Shown piece by piece: positions 1-9,873 of a stretch of DNA of 64,000 nucleotides. Numbering within the stretch: the first letter of the stretch is position 1; every line of letters starts with the position of its first letter. This DNA comes from Candidatus Ruthia sp. Plio_17_S18 (lineage in GTDB: Bacteria > Pseudomonadota > Gammaproteobacteria > PS1 > Pseudothioglobaceae). Location of the stretch: positions 62,001 to 126,000 of the forward strand of contig CP072538.1 in the NCBI GenBank assembly GCA_021730105.1, written 5' to 3'. Position numbers and translations under genes: made by a program. A model generated the notes under the pieces. It did no database searches. It was not told the origin of the DNA and saw only the letters and a program-made list of their open reading frames with translations.

Positions 1-31
1 GTGAAAAATTGAAACAACTAAGAGGTTTGTA

Positions 32-424
32 ATGAGTGTTTTTACCACAGTTCTAGCAATTGGTATCGGCGCAACTATTGGTGCTAGTATGCGTTATTAT
101 TTAACCCAATTAATGAACGCCACACTTGGTTCAGGTTTGCCTTATGGTACTTTAGGAGTGAATGTCTTGGGATCGTTTTTGGCAGGCATGTTGGCGGTGA
201 TTGTGCTTGAAGAAGCTGATTTACATGAGGCATATCGGTTGATGTTACTGATTGGCTTAACTGGATCGCTAACAACCATGTCAACCCTGTCTTGGGAATC
301 TATTGAAATGATTAGTCTTGGGCATTATGTACAAGCAGGGCTCAATATTTTACTTAACGTTGCTCTATCTTTGTCTGCTGCTGGTACGGGTGTGGCATTA
401 ACTCGATATTTGTTGATTCATTAG
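32..424 (+). CDS. crcB: Fluoride ion exporter CrcB/Fluc
   Basis: This is a small inner-membrane fluoride channel of 130 residues, the normal size for the family. Four hydrophobic segments are visible. The family signatures are present: GVNVLGSF at about residues 42-49 and TGSLTTMSTLS at about 77-87, which corresponds to the polar-track region of Fluc channels. Fluc proteins work as dual-topology dimers that relieve cytoplasmic fluoride toxicity. AGAGG-like bases (aagagg) lie just before the ATG. Its stop codon overlaps the stop of the convergent gshB gene. The 31 bases upstream are too short to identify the preceding gene. Confidence 0.93.
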   Translation: MSVFTTVLAIGIGATIGASMRYYLTQLMNATLGSGLPYGTLGVNVLGSFLAGMLAVIVLEEADLHEAYRLMLLIGLTGSLTTMSTLSWESIEMISLGHYVQAGLNILLNVALSLSAAGTGVALTRYLLIH

Positions 425-1383
425 TAACGATTAGTGCTAATTTTTTGTTCAATAACATCAAGCAATTCACCTGCGACATTAAGGTTAAATTGCGCATCTA
501 GCTCGCGAATGCAAGTCGGACTGGTAACGTTAATTTCCGTAATGTAATCACCAATAACGTCTAGCCCAACAAACATTAAGTCTTTGGCTTTAAGTGTGGG
601 CGAGATTTGTTCGCATAGATATCTGTCCCTACCACTTAATGGTTGTCCAACGCCTTTAGCACCAGCAGCAAGATTGCCTTTAAAACTACCCTTGGCAGGA
701 ATGCGAGCAAGTGCATAATCGACTGGTTTGCCATTAATCAACAAAATACGTTTGTCACCCTTGTCAATGTCGGGTAAAAATGCTTGAGCCATGATTGGGC
801 ACTTGCCGTTGCTTGTTAGGCGTTTTAATACGACATCTATGGTTGTATCATGCGTTTCAAATTTGAAAATATCACGCCCACCCATGCCATCAAGTGGTTT
901 AATGACAGCAGTATTTTGCGTTTTAATAAAGCCTTTAATCTTGTCTTGATTGGCGCTAACTAGTGTTTTGGGCATGCAATGTGGAAAATTAAGGGCAAAT
1001 AATTTCTCATTAGCATCGCGCAAGGATTGGGGCTTATTAACGACTAATACGCCTTTATTTTCAACTTGCTCCAATAAATAAGTGCTGTAAATATAGGTCA
1101 TATCAAAGGGTGGGTCCTTGCGCATTAAAATGACGTCAAATTCATCAAGCACCATGATTATATTGGTTTCTTTTTCAAACCAATGATTAAGATTGTCGCT
1201 AACTGTGGTTTTTGCACAATCGGCAAATACTGAACCATCTTGAGCGAACAAATCAGCAGTATCAAAAGTGTAAATCTCCCAGCCTCGTTTTGATGCTTCT
1301 AGCATCATGGCTAAGGAGGAGTCTTTTTTTGGATTAATAGTGCTGATATCATCCATCAATACGGCAACTTTTATTTTTTTCAT
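421..1383 (-). CDS. gshB: Glutathione synthetase
   Basis: This ATP-grasp ligase joins gamma-glutamylcysteine and glycine to make glutathione in the cytoplasm. Its length of 320 residues is normal. Motifs seen include MRKDPPFD at about 87-94, the glycine-rich ATP loop KPLDGMGGR at about 162-170, and the family signature NVTSPTCIREL near residue 285. The gene is convergent with crcB and their stop codons overlap. It is divergent from the initiator tRNA. A TATAAT on the minus strand (1392-1397) lies so close to the ATG that the transcript would have almost no leader; that is an inference from spacing only. Confidence 0.96.
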   Translation of the reverse strand: MKKIKVAVLMDDISTINPKKDSSLAMMLEASKRGWEIYTFDTADLFAQDGSVFADCAKTTVSDNLNHWFEKETNIIMVLDEFDVILMRKDPPFDMTYIYSTYLLEQVENKGVLVVNKPQSLRDANEKLFALNFPHCMPKTLVSANQDKIKGFIKTQNTAVIKPLDGMGGRDIFKFETHDTTIDVVLKRLTSNGKCPIMAQAFLPDIDKGDKRILLINGKPVDYALARIPAKGSFKGNLAAGAKGVGQPLSGRDRYLCEQISPTLKAKDLMFVGLDVIGDYITEINVTSPTCIRELDAQFNLNVAGELLDVIEQKISTNRY

Positions 1384-1400
1384 ATTGAAATATTATAGTG

Positions 1401-1406
1401 TATAAT
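1401..1406 (+). promoter_or_regulatory. -10 element of the initiator tRNA
   Basis: A perfect TATAAT sits 14 bases before the tRNA 5' end. No good -35 hexamer is visible at the expected distance. On the opposite strand a second TATAAT (1392-1397) could serve gshB, so two divergent promoters appear to be interleaved here. Confidence 0.55.
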
Positions 1407-1419
1407 TTGCACCCTTTAG

Positions 1420-1496
<77 letters not shown>

Positions 1497-1504
1497 GTTA
1501 AGTG

Positions 1505-1532
1505 CTCTTTTATTATTTTGTTAATAAAAGAG
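1505..1532 (+). other. AT-rich hairpin after the initiator tRNA
   Basis: The arms CTCTTTTATT (1505-1514) and AATAAAAGAG (1523-1532) are perfectly complementary over 10 bp with a short loop. The hairpin begins 8 bases after the tRNA CCA end and comes before the GC-rich terminator. It could be a tRNA 3'-processing signal or an upstream part of a double terminator. Confidence 0.5.
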
Positions 1533-1540
1533 TTGATTAA

Positions 1541-1565
1541 GACCCCCTTTCTAGGGGGTTTTTGT
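1541..1565 (+). terminator. Rho-independent terminator between metY and rimP
   Basis: ACCCCC and GGGGGT form a GC-rich stem around a short loop and are followed by a T run. It separates the tRNA from rimP. If fully efficient it would require a second promoter for rimP, and no clear one is seen. Partial read-through into the operon is more likely. Confidence 0.8.
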
Positions 1566-1596
1566 TATGCACAGAAAGGCGAATGAGTAGAAAAAT

Positions 1597-2058
1597 ATGG
1601 CAAGAGTGACTGACAAAATTACCCATTTAATTGAGCCTGTTATTAAGGATATGGGCTATGAATTGGTGGGCATTGAATATGTTGCTAGCGGTAAACATAG
1701 TATCTTAAGGGTTTTTATTGATACAGATAAAGGCATTGGCATTAATGATTGTGAAAAAGTCTCTCATCAATTGAGTAGTATTTTTGATGTCGAAGAGCCG
1801 ATTAGTGGCCAACATACCCTAGAGGTTTCATCGCCTGGTATTGAACGCCCATTGTTCCATAAGGGGCATTATCAGCGTTTTTTAGGTGCTGATATTAAGT
1901 TGCGTATGGTTAGGCCAATTGACGGACGGCGTAATTTTTTTGGTGCGATTGGTCGTGTTAGTGAGGTTGATAATACGATTGAGCTGGTCGATGAACTAGG
2001 TTCAGTTATTTTGGATATTGACCTGATTGAAAAAGCAAATTTAGTGGTTGATTTTTAA
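1597..2058 (+). CDS. rimP: Ribosome maturation factor RimP
   Basis: RimP helps assemble the 30S subunit. The protein is 153 residues, the normal length, with the N-terminal alpha/beta domain containing the conserved VSSPGIERPL stretch (about residues 80-89) and a C-terminal SH3-like barrel. It is the first protein gene of the rimP-nusA-infB-rbfA-truB operon, and nusA follows 31 bases later. The ATG start matches the usual MxxxTDKIxxLIEPVI opening of the family. Confidence 0.95.
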   Translation: MARVTDKITHLIEPVIKDMGYELVGIEYVASGKHSILRVFIDTDKGIGINDCEKVSHQLSSIFDVEEPISGQHTLEVSSPGIERPLFHKGHYQRFLGADIKLRMVRPIDGRRNFFGAIGRVSEVDNTIELVDELGSVILDIDLIEKANLVVDF

Positions 2059-2089
2059 GCCCAATTGGGTAATTTAGGAGAATAAAGAC

Positions 2090-3565
2090 ATGGACGGCAA
2101 AGAATTATTTTTAATGGTTGAGGCAATTTCAAACGAGAAAAACATTTCTAAAGAAGAGGTGCTTGAGTCGTTAGAAGAGGCGTTGGCTATTGCGACAAAA
2201 AAACTCAATAATATTGATGCACATGTGGAAATTGACAGGCAAACGGGCGAATTTTTAACCTTTAGGCAGTGGATGGTTGTGGCAGACGGCGAGTCGTTTG
2301 TTGATGATGATGGCACTGGGTTTGATTCAGAATTGCACATTTATGCAAAAGAGGCGAGAGGTATAGCGGTTGATGATTATGTGCGTAAGCTAATTGAAAC
2401 GCAAGAGTTTGGCCGTATTGCAGCACAAATTGTTAAGCAAGTGATTATTCAAAAGGTTCGTGAGGCAGAAAGAGAGGTGATTGTTAATGATTATTCCTCT
2501 CGTATTGGTGGGGTGGTTATGGTTACGGTTAAGCACGTTGATAGGGGCAATGTTTATGTGGATATGGGCGGTGTTGATGGCATGATTCTTAAACTTGACC
2601 TTATTCCTAATGAATCAGTGCGTAAAAATGACCGTTTAAGGGCCTATATTAAAGAGGTGAAATCCTCTGTTCGTGGTGCGCAGATTTTCCTATCGCGCAG
2701 TGTGCCTGAAATGATGATTGAACTGTTTAAAATGGAAGTGCCTGAAATTTCTGAAGGCGTGATTGAGATTATGGGTGGTAGTAGAGACCCAGGTTTGCGT
2801 TCGAAACTAGCAGTCAGAGCCAAAGACAAGCGTATAGACCCCATTGGTTCTTGCATTGGCATGCGTGGTACGCGCGTTCAGGCGGTATCAAATGAGTTGA
2901 ATGCTGAGCGTGTTGATATAATTCTTTGGGATGAAGATCATGCACAGTTTGTGATTAATGCAATGGCGCCTGCACAGGTAAATTCAATTATCGTTGATGA
3001 AGAAAAGCATTCAATGGACATCGCAGTTGAGGATGACCAGTTAGCATTAGCCATTGGTCGTGGTGGTCAAAACATTAAGCTTGCTTCTCGTTTGACTGGT
3101 TGGAAATTAAATGTGATGTCAACAACCCAAGCTGATGAAAAGCAAGCACATGAAACGCTAAAAATTAGCAACAAACTTGCCGACCAATTAGGCGTTGATT
3201 CTGAAGTGGCAGGCGTGTTGATTGAAGAAGGATTTGGCAGTGTGGATGGGTTGGTTGATGCAGATGCACAAGTTTTAGAAAGCATAGAGGAGTTTGATGC
3301 ATCAATGGTTGAAGAACTTCAAGAGCGCGCATCAGATGTACAATTAGTACAGGCCTTGGGAGATGCTGAGGTTTCTGAGGTGTTAATGAGTGTTGAAGGC
3401 GTTAGTGAAGGCTTGGCAAGTGCATTAATTGAAGCAGACATTGTTACTGTTGATGATTTAGCAGGGTTGTCTATTGATGAATTATTTGATATTCAAGACA
3501 TGGATACTGAAACAGCATCCAGTGTTATCATGACTGCAAGAGAAAATGAAGGATGGTTTGATTAA
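2090..3565 (+). CDS. nusA: Transcription elongation/termination factor NusA
   Basis: NusA binds RNA polymerase and controls pausing, intrinsic termination and antitermination. The 491-residue length is typical of gammaproteobacterial NusA. It has an N-terminal polymerase-binding domain, an S1 domain (about 135-200), two KH domains (about 230-370, with GSCIGMRG and AIGRGGQN) and two acidic C-terminal AR2-type helix-hairpin-helix repeats. An aggag ribosome site precedes the ATG. No frameshift or missing domain is seen. Confidence 0.97.
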   Translation: MDGKELFLMVEAISNEKNISKEEVLESLEEALAIATKKLNNIDAHVEIDRQTGEFLTFRQWMVVADGESFVDDDGTGFDSELHIYAKEARGIAVDDYVRKLIETQEFGRIAAQIVKQVIIQKVREAEREVIVNDYSSRIGGVVMVTVKHVDRGNVYVDMGGVDGMILKLDLIPNESVRKNDRLRAYIKEVKSSVRGAQIFLSRSVPEMMIELFKMEVPEISEGVIEIMGGSRDPGLRSKLAVRAKDKRIDPIGSCIGMRGTRVQAVSNELNAERVDIILWDEDHAQFVINAMAPAQVNSIIVDEEKHSMDIAVEDDQLALAIGRGGQNIKLASRLTGWKLNVMSTTQADEKQAHETLKISNKLADQLGVDSEVAGVLIEEGFGSVDGLVDADAQVLESIEEFDASMVEELQERASDVQLVQALGDAEVSEVLMSVEGVSEGLASALIEADIVTVDDLAGLSIDELFDIQDMDTETASSVIMTARENEGWFD

Positions 3566-3621
3566 TTTAGCGTTAGAATTTATTTTCAGTTAATAATTAT
3601 AAAAAAATATAGGCAAGCATT

Positions 3622-6063
3622 ATGGCACACACGGTTCAAACACTCTCTAAATTATTGAAAAAGACTCCTGATGAGGTAACCACAATTCTGGCTAATGCTG
3701 GCGTTGATGGTAAAAATTCAGACTCTGTCATTTCAGCAGAAGAAAGAAAAATTTTGATGCGCAGTCTTTCAAAACGCTCAAGTAGTAAATCTAGTATGTC
3801 TGTCTCTCGTAAGGCGGGCACTAAACCTAGCGCCAACTCAGCAAGTGGTGTGAAGGTGCAAGTTAAGAAAAAGCGTTCTATAAAGTCAGCCACAACGACT
3901 AATGAACAGCCTGAAATCGCTGCTAATGAAGCCGCTCAAGCCGCTCAAGTTGCCTTGGATGCTGGTCGTGATGCAGATGAAAAATTATTAGCCCAAGATG
4001 CCAAGCGTTTGGAGATGGTGCGTTTGCAACAAACCCAAGCAGAGGCACTAAAGAAAGAAACGGTTAAGCAGACACAGACGCAAGAAACTGAGAAAAAAGC
4101 TGAAAAACCTAAAACGGCAGATAAGTCTAAAGCAGATAAAAAACCTAAACGCTTACGTAATGTACCTAGTGGCAATAATACTCGTAGGCAACTTCACGTT
4201 GCTAGACATAATCCAAATCGTAAACTAAAGAAAAAAGACAGAACACGCTTGTCACAAAAGGTACAAGAAGAACAGGCGCAACACGCTTTCCAAAAACCTG
4301 TTGAAAAAGTAGTGCACGAAATTGCTATTGCTGAGAATATTAAAGTAACCGAACTCGCACAAAAGATGGCTACTAAAGCTGGCGAAGTGCTTAAGGTATT
4401 GATGAGTATGGGCGTTATGGTAACACTGAATGATGTGATTGACCAAGATACCGCCATGTTAGTTGTAGAAGAAATGGGGCATAAAGGCATTGCCAGTGTT
4501 GAAGAAACCGTTGAAGATGTATTAATTGAGCAGTCAAAATCTAGTGGTAATGAAAGTGCTAGACCACCTGTTGTAACCATTATGGGTCACGTTGATCATG
4601 GCAAAACCTCACTGCTTGACTACATTCGTCAAGCCAAAGTAGCGCGCGGTGAAGCTGGTGGTATTACGCAACACATTGGCGCTTACCAAGTTCAATCCAA
4701 CGGCAAGACCATTACTTTTATTGACACTCCAGGGCACGCAGCATTTTCAAAAATGCGCTCTCGTGGCGCCAATGCGACTGATATTGTTATTTTGGTGGTT
4801 GCTGCTGATGATGGCGTGATGCCACAAACGATTGAGTCCATCAAACACGCACAAACCGCAGGTGTGCCAATAATTGTTGCCATTAATAAGATAGACAAAG
4901 AAGGGGTGGATATTGACAAAATTAAGCAAGTCCTTTCAACGCATAATGTTATCTCTGAAGATTGGGGTGGCGATGTGATGATGAGGCCTGTATCAGCGCA
5001 TACTGGCGAAGGTGTGGATGCTTTATTAGACGCAATTTCACTCACTGCTGAGGTTTTAGAATTTTCAGCTGTAATTAAAGCGCCAGCACATGGCATTGTA
5101 CTAGAAGCGCGCCTTGACAAAGGTCGTGGCAAAGTCACCACTATTTTGGTGCAATCGGGCACATTGAACAAAGGCGATATCATGATTGCGGGATTTGAAT
5201 ATGGCAAAGTGAAGCAAATTGTGGATGATAAAGGCAAAGTACTTAAATCTGCTACACCGTCAATGCCAGTAGAAGTGCTAGGTTTGTCTGGCGTCCCTAA
5301 TTCTGGTGATGGAGTGTTGGTGGTGGATAGTGAGCGCAAGGCTCGTGAAGTGGCTTATTTTAGAAAAGCCAAAGATCGTGAAGTACAATTGCAAAAACAA
5401 CAAGCATCGAAGATGGAAAATTTCCTAATGAAAATGGAAGAAGGCGATGTTTCAACCGTTAATGTATTGCTTAAAGCGGATGTTAGAGGCTCAGCGCAAG
5501 CATTGATTGCAGCCTTGGAAGAATTATCAACGGATGAAGTTAGGGTAAAAGTAGTGTCAAGTGGTGTTGGTGGTATCAACAATACTGATATTACACTGGC
5601 AGCAACTTCTAGCGCTTTGGTACTTGGCTTTAATGTGCGTGCTGATGCTGTTGCACGTAAGACGGCTGACAATGAAGGCGTCCGTGTTGAGTATTATTCA
5701 ATTATTTATAATTTAATTGATGATGTTAAGGCGATTATAAGCGGTTTACTCAGTCCTGAATTGAGTGAAAATATTATTGGCATTGCCTCTGTTAAGGATG
5801 TATTCAGATCTCAAAAAATGGGTGATATTGCAGGGTGTATGGTTGAGGAAGGCGTGGTTAGGCGTGACAGCCCAATCCGAGTATTGCGCGATAACGTGGT
5901 TATTTTTGAAGGTGAGTTAGAATCACTAAGACGCTTTAAAGACGATGTGAATGAAGTGCAATCAGGCACTGAATGCGGTATTGGCGTCCTTAATTACACT
6001 GATGTCCAGTCGGGCGATCAAATAGAAGTTTTTGAACGTGTTGAAAGGGCGCGTACACTTTAA
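3622..6063 (+). CDS. infB: Translation initiation factor IF-2
   Basis: IF-2 is the GTPase that places fMet-tRNA in the ribosomal P site. The 813-residue protein has a charged, alanine/lysine-rich N-terminal region (about 70-220), an IF2-N domain, then the G domain with G1 GHVDHGKT (about 322), the DTPGHAAF switch II and NKID, followed by two beta barrels and domain IV. The long lysine-rich linker is normal for the family. Like its neighbours it is intact, in contrast with truB at the operon end. Confidence 0.97.
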   Translation: MAHTVQTLSKLLKKTPDEVTTILANAGVDGKNSDSVISAEERKILMRSLSKRSSSKSSMSVSRKAGTKPSANSASGVKVQVKKKRSIKSATTTNEQPEIAANEAAQAAQVALDAGRDADEKLLAQDAKRLEMVRLQQTQAEALKKETVKQTQTQETEKKAEKPKTADKSKADKKPKRLRNVPSGNNTRRQLHVARHNPNRKLKKKDRTRLSQKVQEEQAQHAFQKPVEKVVHEIAIAENIKVTELAQKMATKAGEVLKVLMSMGVMVTLNDVIDQDTAMLVVEEMGHKGIASVEETVEDVLIEQSKSSGNESARPPVVTIMGHVDHGKTSLLDYIRQAKVARGEAGGITQHIGAYQVQSNGKTITFIDTPGHAAFSKMRSRGANATDIVILVVAADDGVMPQTIESIKHAQTAGVPIIVAINKIDKEGVDIDKIKQVLSTHNVISEDWGGDVMMRPVSAHTGEGVDALLDAISLTAEVLEFSAVIKAPAHGIVLEARLDKGRGKVTTILVQSGTLNKGDIMIAGFEYGKVKQIVDDKGKVLKSATPSMPVEVLGLSGVPNSGDGVLVVDSERKAREVAYFRKAKDREVQLQKQQASKMENFLMKMEEGDVSTVNVLLKADVRGSAQALIAALEELSTDEVRVKVVSSGVGGINNTDITLAATSSALVLGFNVRADAVARKTADNEGVRVEYYSIIYNLIDDVKAIISGLLSPELSENIIGIASVKDVFRSQKMGDIAGCMVEEGVVRRDSPIRVLRDNVVIFEGELESLRRFKDDVNEVQSGTECGIGVLNYTDVQSGDQIEVFERVERARTL

Positions 6064-6071
6064 TTGAGTTT

Positions 6072-6419
6072 TTGATACAGGTGTTAGAACAAGCCTCTTA
6101 TAGAGTTGAAAGAATTAACGAACTTATTCGTCGTGAGTTGACGTTATTATTAAGAACCGCTACCAAAGATCCTAGATTAAGTGGCGTGGTGATTACTGAT
6201 GTATTGGCAAGTCGTGATTTAAGCAGTGCCAAAATTTTTTATACAGTCACTAAAGAAGACAGAGCGGTGGTTGAGCCGTTACTTGGTAAAGCCAGTGGTT
6301 TTTTTCGTTCGCGTTTGTCAAAAACGCTAGAGTTTCGCCATACACCTGCACTTAGATTTATCTTTGATCCTGCGCCTAATACAGGAGCAAGAATTGAACA
6401 ACTACTATCCAACCTTTAA
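6072..6419 (+). CDS. rbfA: Ribosome-binding factor A
   Basis: RbfA is a small KH-fold protein that matures the 5' end region of 16S rRNA. It begins 9 bases after infB. The start is uncertain: TTG at 6072 gives MIQVLEQASYRVERIN, and an in-frame GTG at 6081 gives a shorter N-terminus closer to the usual family start. Neither has a strong ribosome site. The core SGVVITDVLASRDLSSAKIFYTV is typical. At about 112-115 residues it is slightly shorter than many homologues, with no acidic tail. Confidence 0.9.
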   Translation: MIQVLEQASYRVERINELIRRELTLLLRTATKDPRLSGVVITDVLASRDLSSAKIFYTVTKEDRAVVEPLLGKASGFFRSRLSKTLEFRHTPALRFIFDPAPNTGARIEQLLSNL

Positions 6420-6443
6420 CAGACTGTTGCATCAACTCATCCT

Positions 6444-7351
6444 ATGTCAAGACGTAATCCAAAAGGTAGATGTATTAATGGTATTGTTTTATTAGATAAA
6501 GATGTTGGCTTAAGTTCTAATGCTGCCTTACAAAAAGTAAAACGACTTTTTTTGCCAAAAAGGCGGGACATACAGGTGCATTAGACCCTTTAGCAAATGG
6601 CATTTTGCCAATCTGTTTAGGGCAAGCGACTAAAACTGAACAATTTTTACTAGAGGATGATAAACGTTATTTTGTGTGTGGTAAATCGGGGCAAATGAGC
6701 GATACAGGTAATTGCGAAGGTAGTATTATCAAAGTTCAACCTTTTAAACATCTAAATGAAAGTGAAATTATTAACACAGCCACAAGTTTTAAAGGTGATA
6801 TTTTGCAGATTCCTCCTATGTATTCAGCACTCAAAAGAAACGGGCAACCATTATATACACTTGCCAGACAAGGCATAGAAGTAAAAAGAGAACCGCGCCC
6901 AGTAACCAGTCATAAAATTATTTCTCTTGTATATGAAAATGGCATACCTTTGCTTGAAGTAACGTGTTCTAAAGGTACTTATATTCGTACTTTAATAGAA
7001 GATATTGGCAAAGAACTAGGTTGTGGTGCACATGTTGTTGAGCTCAGAAGCACAGGCTTTGCACATATTGATATCAGCCACATCTTTTAATTTTATGACC
7101 TTGAGGCGTTGACATCAGATGATTATTAAACGCTAGATGAGAAAATTTTTGCCAGTGAAGCCATGCTACTAAATCTTGAGGGCGTTTATCTGAGTGAGAC
7201 TCAAAGTGTGGATATTAAATTTGGTAGAGAGGTTCAAATAGGTAAGCCAGGATTGTTTAAAGTGCAATTATTTGATGATAAAAAACAATTTTTGGGTATT
7301 GGGCAACGTCAAGAAAAGGGGATAATTGCACCAAAAAGGTTATTTGTATGA
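6444..7351 (+). pseudogene. truB: tRNA pseudouridine-55 synthase TruB, broken
   Basis: TruB makes pseudouridine 55 in the T-loop of most tRNAs. The reading frame opens at ATG 6444 and is lost at a run of seven T (6547-6553). Adding one T would restore [15 protein letters not shown], which carries the catalytic Asp motif. The second frame then runs to TAA at 7088-7090. A second in-frame TAA at 7127-7129 follows before the C-terminal domain resumes (LLNLEGVYL ... IIAPKRLFV). One frameshift plus two nonsense codons make this a pseudogene. Slippage on the T run could repair only the first lesion. Confidence 0.9.
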
Positions 7352-7974
7352 GTAAAAAAGATGCACTAGTCGGTTATTATTTTAATAACAATTTAATGCA
7401 TTCCATCAAGGGCGATAAAAGTCTGCGCGAAAGTGTTTATAACCGCGAACGAGCTTTTAATATTGTCGATGACCACTTAGACGAGCTGGTCGATGTTTGG
7501 CTATTTTTGCTGCTTAAAACGGGCGCATATCGTTTGGTAATTGGGCTGAACAATGCAGAAGTGCGTGTTGCATCAGTATTTGATCCATTTAATACCGAGG
7601 TGCATTTAGCAGATGATTTGCTAAAGCCTGACTATGTTGATTTTCGTTTTAATAAAATTAGCCTTGATGAAAAGGGCACACTTATTAAACGCATCTACCT
7701 AATGCTTGAAAAAGACAAGACCTTTGTCCTACTTTCAAAAGATTGGCAACAGTCTTTATTAGATAGAAATCAAAAAATGCAGCAACTAACCTATGAGGAT
7801 GATTTGCATTTTATCTTACAAAATATTCCAAAATTACGCCATCTTGAGGGTTATTATTTACGCTCAATTACCATTAATTTGTTTAATTCAACTGTTTCAA
7901 TGTCGTTCAATTGCGATGGTACGCAAATTATGTCACATAAAAAATTTAAAGAATTTATTACGGAATACTTATGA
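7348..7974 (+). CDS. Uncharacterised protein coupled to purD
   Basis: I do not recognise this 208-residue protein. It has no signal peptide or membrane segment. Charged and hydrophobic residues alternate as in a soluble globular protein, including a VDVWLFLLLKTGAYRLVIG stretch near residue 47. Its ATG overlaps the end of the truB remnant and its stop overlaps the purD start (ATGA), so it is translationally coupled to purD. It is intact between broken genes, which suggests it is still selected for. Confidence 0.7.
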   Translation: MSKKDALVGYYFNNNLMHSIKGDKSLRESVYNRERAFNIVDDHLDELVDVWLFLLLKTGAYRLVIGLNNAEVRVASVFDPFNTEVHLADDLLKPDYVDFRFNKISLDEKGTLIKRIYLMLEKDKTFVLLSKDWQQSLLDRNQKMQQLTYEDDLHFILQNIPKLRHLEGYYLRSITINLFNSTVSMSFNCDGTQIMSHKKFKEFITEYL

Positions 7975-9242
7975 AGGTTTTAATTATTGGTGGCGGTGGT
8001 CGCGAACACGCTTTGGCTTGGCAGTGTGCTAAATTTGATGCAGTCAGTAAAGTGTTTGTTGCCCCTGGCAATGCTGGTACACAGTTAGAAAATAAGTTGA
8101 CCAATGTTGATATCGCTGTAGAGGATATAGCAGATTTAATTACTTTTGTAAAAGCCAATAAAATTGATTTAACCATTGTTGGTCCTGAAGCGCCACTAGT
8201 AATAGGCGTGGTTGATCATTTTCAAGCCGAGGGTTTGGCAATTTTTGGGGCCACTCAAGCTGCTTCACAACTTGAGGGCTCTAAGGCATTTTGTAAGGAT
8301 TTTTTAAAGCGTAATAATATTCCTACAGCGTATTATTGTGTATTTACCGACGTAGATTCTGCCATTCAATATGTTAAAAATAAAGGCGCACCCATCGTCA
8401 TTAAGGCTGATGGCTTGGCTGCAGGCAAGGGCGTGATTATTGCTCGTACGCAAGCTGAAGCCAAAGGTGCAATTATTGATATGTTGCAAGACAATCGTTT
8501 TGGCAAAGCGGGCTCACGCGTGGTGATTGAAGAGTTTCTGAGTGGTGAAGAAGCAAGTTTTATTGTCATGTGTGATGGTAAAAATGTTTTACCAATGGCA
8601 ACCTCACAAGACCATAAAGCCCGTGATAACAATGATAAAGGCCCAAATACTGGCGGTATGGGTGCTTATTCTCCAGCACCTATTGTTACGGATGAAATTT
8701 TTCAGGCGGTCATGACTAAAGTTATTTACCCAACTATTGATGCAATGGCAGCAGAAGGAAATACCTACACAGGGTTTTTATACGCAGGGTTGATGATTGA
8801 CCAAGATAATAATTTCAAAGTATTAGAATATAACTGTCGTTTTGGCGACCCTGAAGCCCAGCCAATTATGATGCGCCTTAAGTCTAATTTAGCTGACTTA
8901 TGCTTATTGGCAACGCAACAAAAATTAGACCAAGTGAATATTGAATGGGACGAACGTGTTTGCCTTGGTGTGGTTTTAGCTGCAAAAGGTTATCCAAATG
9001 TTTACAATACTAATGAGTCAATTATCTTGCCAGAAAATACCCAAGATGCTAAAGTTTTTCATGCAGGAACAAAGCTAAAAAACGACAAAGTTCTTTCTGG
9101 TGGTGGTCGCGTTTTATGTGCAACTGCTTTGGGTAAAGACATCCTAGATGCCCAAACTAAAGCATATCAATTGGTGAAAAAAATCAATTGGGAAGGTGTT
9201 TATTATAGAGATGATATCGGCTTTAAAGCTATTGATAGTTAG
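7971..9242 (+). CDS. purD: Phosphoribosylamine-glycine ligase
   Basis: PurD catalyses the ATP-dependent second step of purine synthesis, making glycinamide ribonucleotide. The 423-residue length is normal. The N-terminal GGGGREHAL, the ATP-grasp region with IKADGLAAGKGV (about 141-152), and the NTGGMGAYSPAP and EYNCRFGDPEAQ motifs are all present. The start overlaps the preceding unknown gene by four bases. Confidence 0.97.
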   Translation: MKVLIIGGGGREHALAWQCAKFDAVSKVFVAPGNAGTQLENKLTNVDIAVEDIADLITFVKANKIDLTIVGPEAPLVIGVVDHFQAEGLAIFGATQAASQLEGSKAFCKDFLKRNNIPTAYYCVFTDVDSAIQYVKNKGAPIVIKADGLAAGKGVIIARTQAEAKGAIIDMLQDNRFGKAGSRVVIEEFLSGEEASFIVMCDGKNVLPMATSQDHKARDNNDKGPNTGGMGAYSPAPIVTDEIFQAVMTKVIYPTIDAMAAEGNTYTGFLYAGLMIDQDNNFKVLEYNCRFGDPEAQPIMMRLKSNLADLCLLATQQKLDQVNIEWDERVCLGVVLAAKGYPNVYNTNESIILPENTQDAKVFHAGTKLKNDKVLSGGGRVLCATALGKDILDAQTKAYQLVKKINWEGVYYRDDIGFKAIDS

Positions 9243-9325
9243 TAGAAAAATAAATGCTATCTAAGTATGACGTTATTTTCTTTGAAGTGTGGAGTCACCC
9301 ATTTGAGTTAGATTGAAGAGAGCTA

Positions 9326-9866
9326 ATGATTATTGTGGGTGTGAATGAAGTTGGTAGAGGTTGTTTGGTAGGCATTGTGGTTGCAGGTGCCGTTATTTTA
9401 CCAAATGATTTTACTTGGCCTGAATTGACTGATTCAAAAAAGCGTGATACTTTATATGCGTTGATTACTCATCAATGCCAGTGGGCAGTAGTCGAGGCAA
9501 GTGGCGACTGAAATTGATAAAATTAATATTTTACAGGCTACTATGTTGGCCATGCGTCGTGCCGTTGAGTGTCTGAATATTAAATATGATCAGGCGCGGG
9601 TGGATGGTAATCGTTGTCCTGAGCTTGAAAATTGTACATCAATTATTAAAGGAGATTTAACCGAGGCAGTTATATCGGCAACATCGATTTTTGCTAAAGT
9701 AACGCGTGATAGACAGATGATTGAATTAAATAAGCTTTATCCAATGTATGGCTTTGCTAAACACAAAGGTTATGGTGCTAAGATGCATATTGAAACCTTG
9801 ACACAGTTTGGTGCCATTAATAAGCATCGATATTCATTTATTCCAGTGAAAAACTTGTCCCTGTAG
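9326..9866 (+). pseudogene. rnhB: Ribonuclease HII, frameshifted
   Basis: RNase HII removes ribonucleotides from DNA. The first half (9326 to about 9500) and second half (about 9501 to 9866) lie in different frames; the break falls between WAVVEAS and [10 protein letters not shown]. Both halves together match the whole enzyme, including DSKK, VDGNRCPEL, IIKGD and FAKVTRDR. The first catalytic aspartate is also changed: the usual GVDEVGRG reads [10 protein letters not shown]-to-N change at a metal ligand plus a frameshift argue for loss of function. Confidence 0.88.
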
Positions 9867-9873
9867 TTACTAC

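Noticed and set aside
4692..5339. Long minus-strand open frame within infB
   Set aside because: It is the antisense shadow of a clearly coding infB frame and has no recognisable protein pattern or ribosome site.
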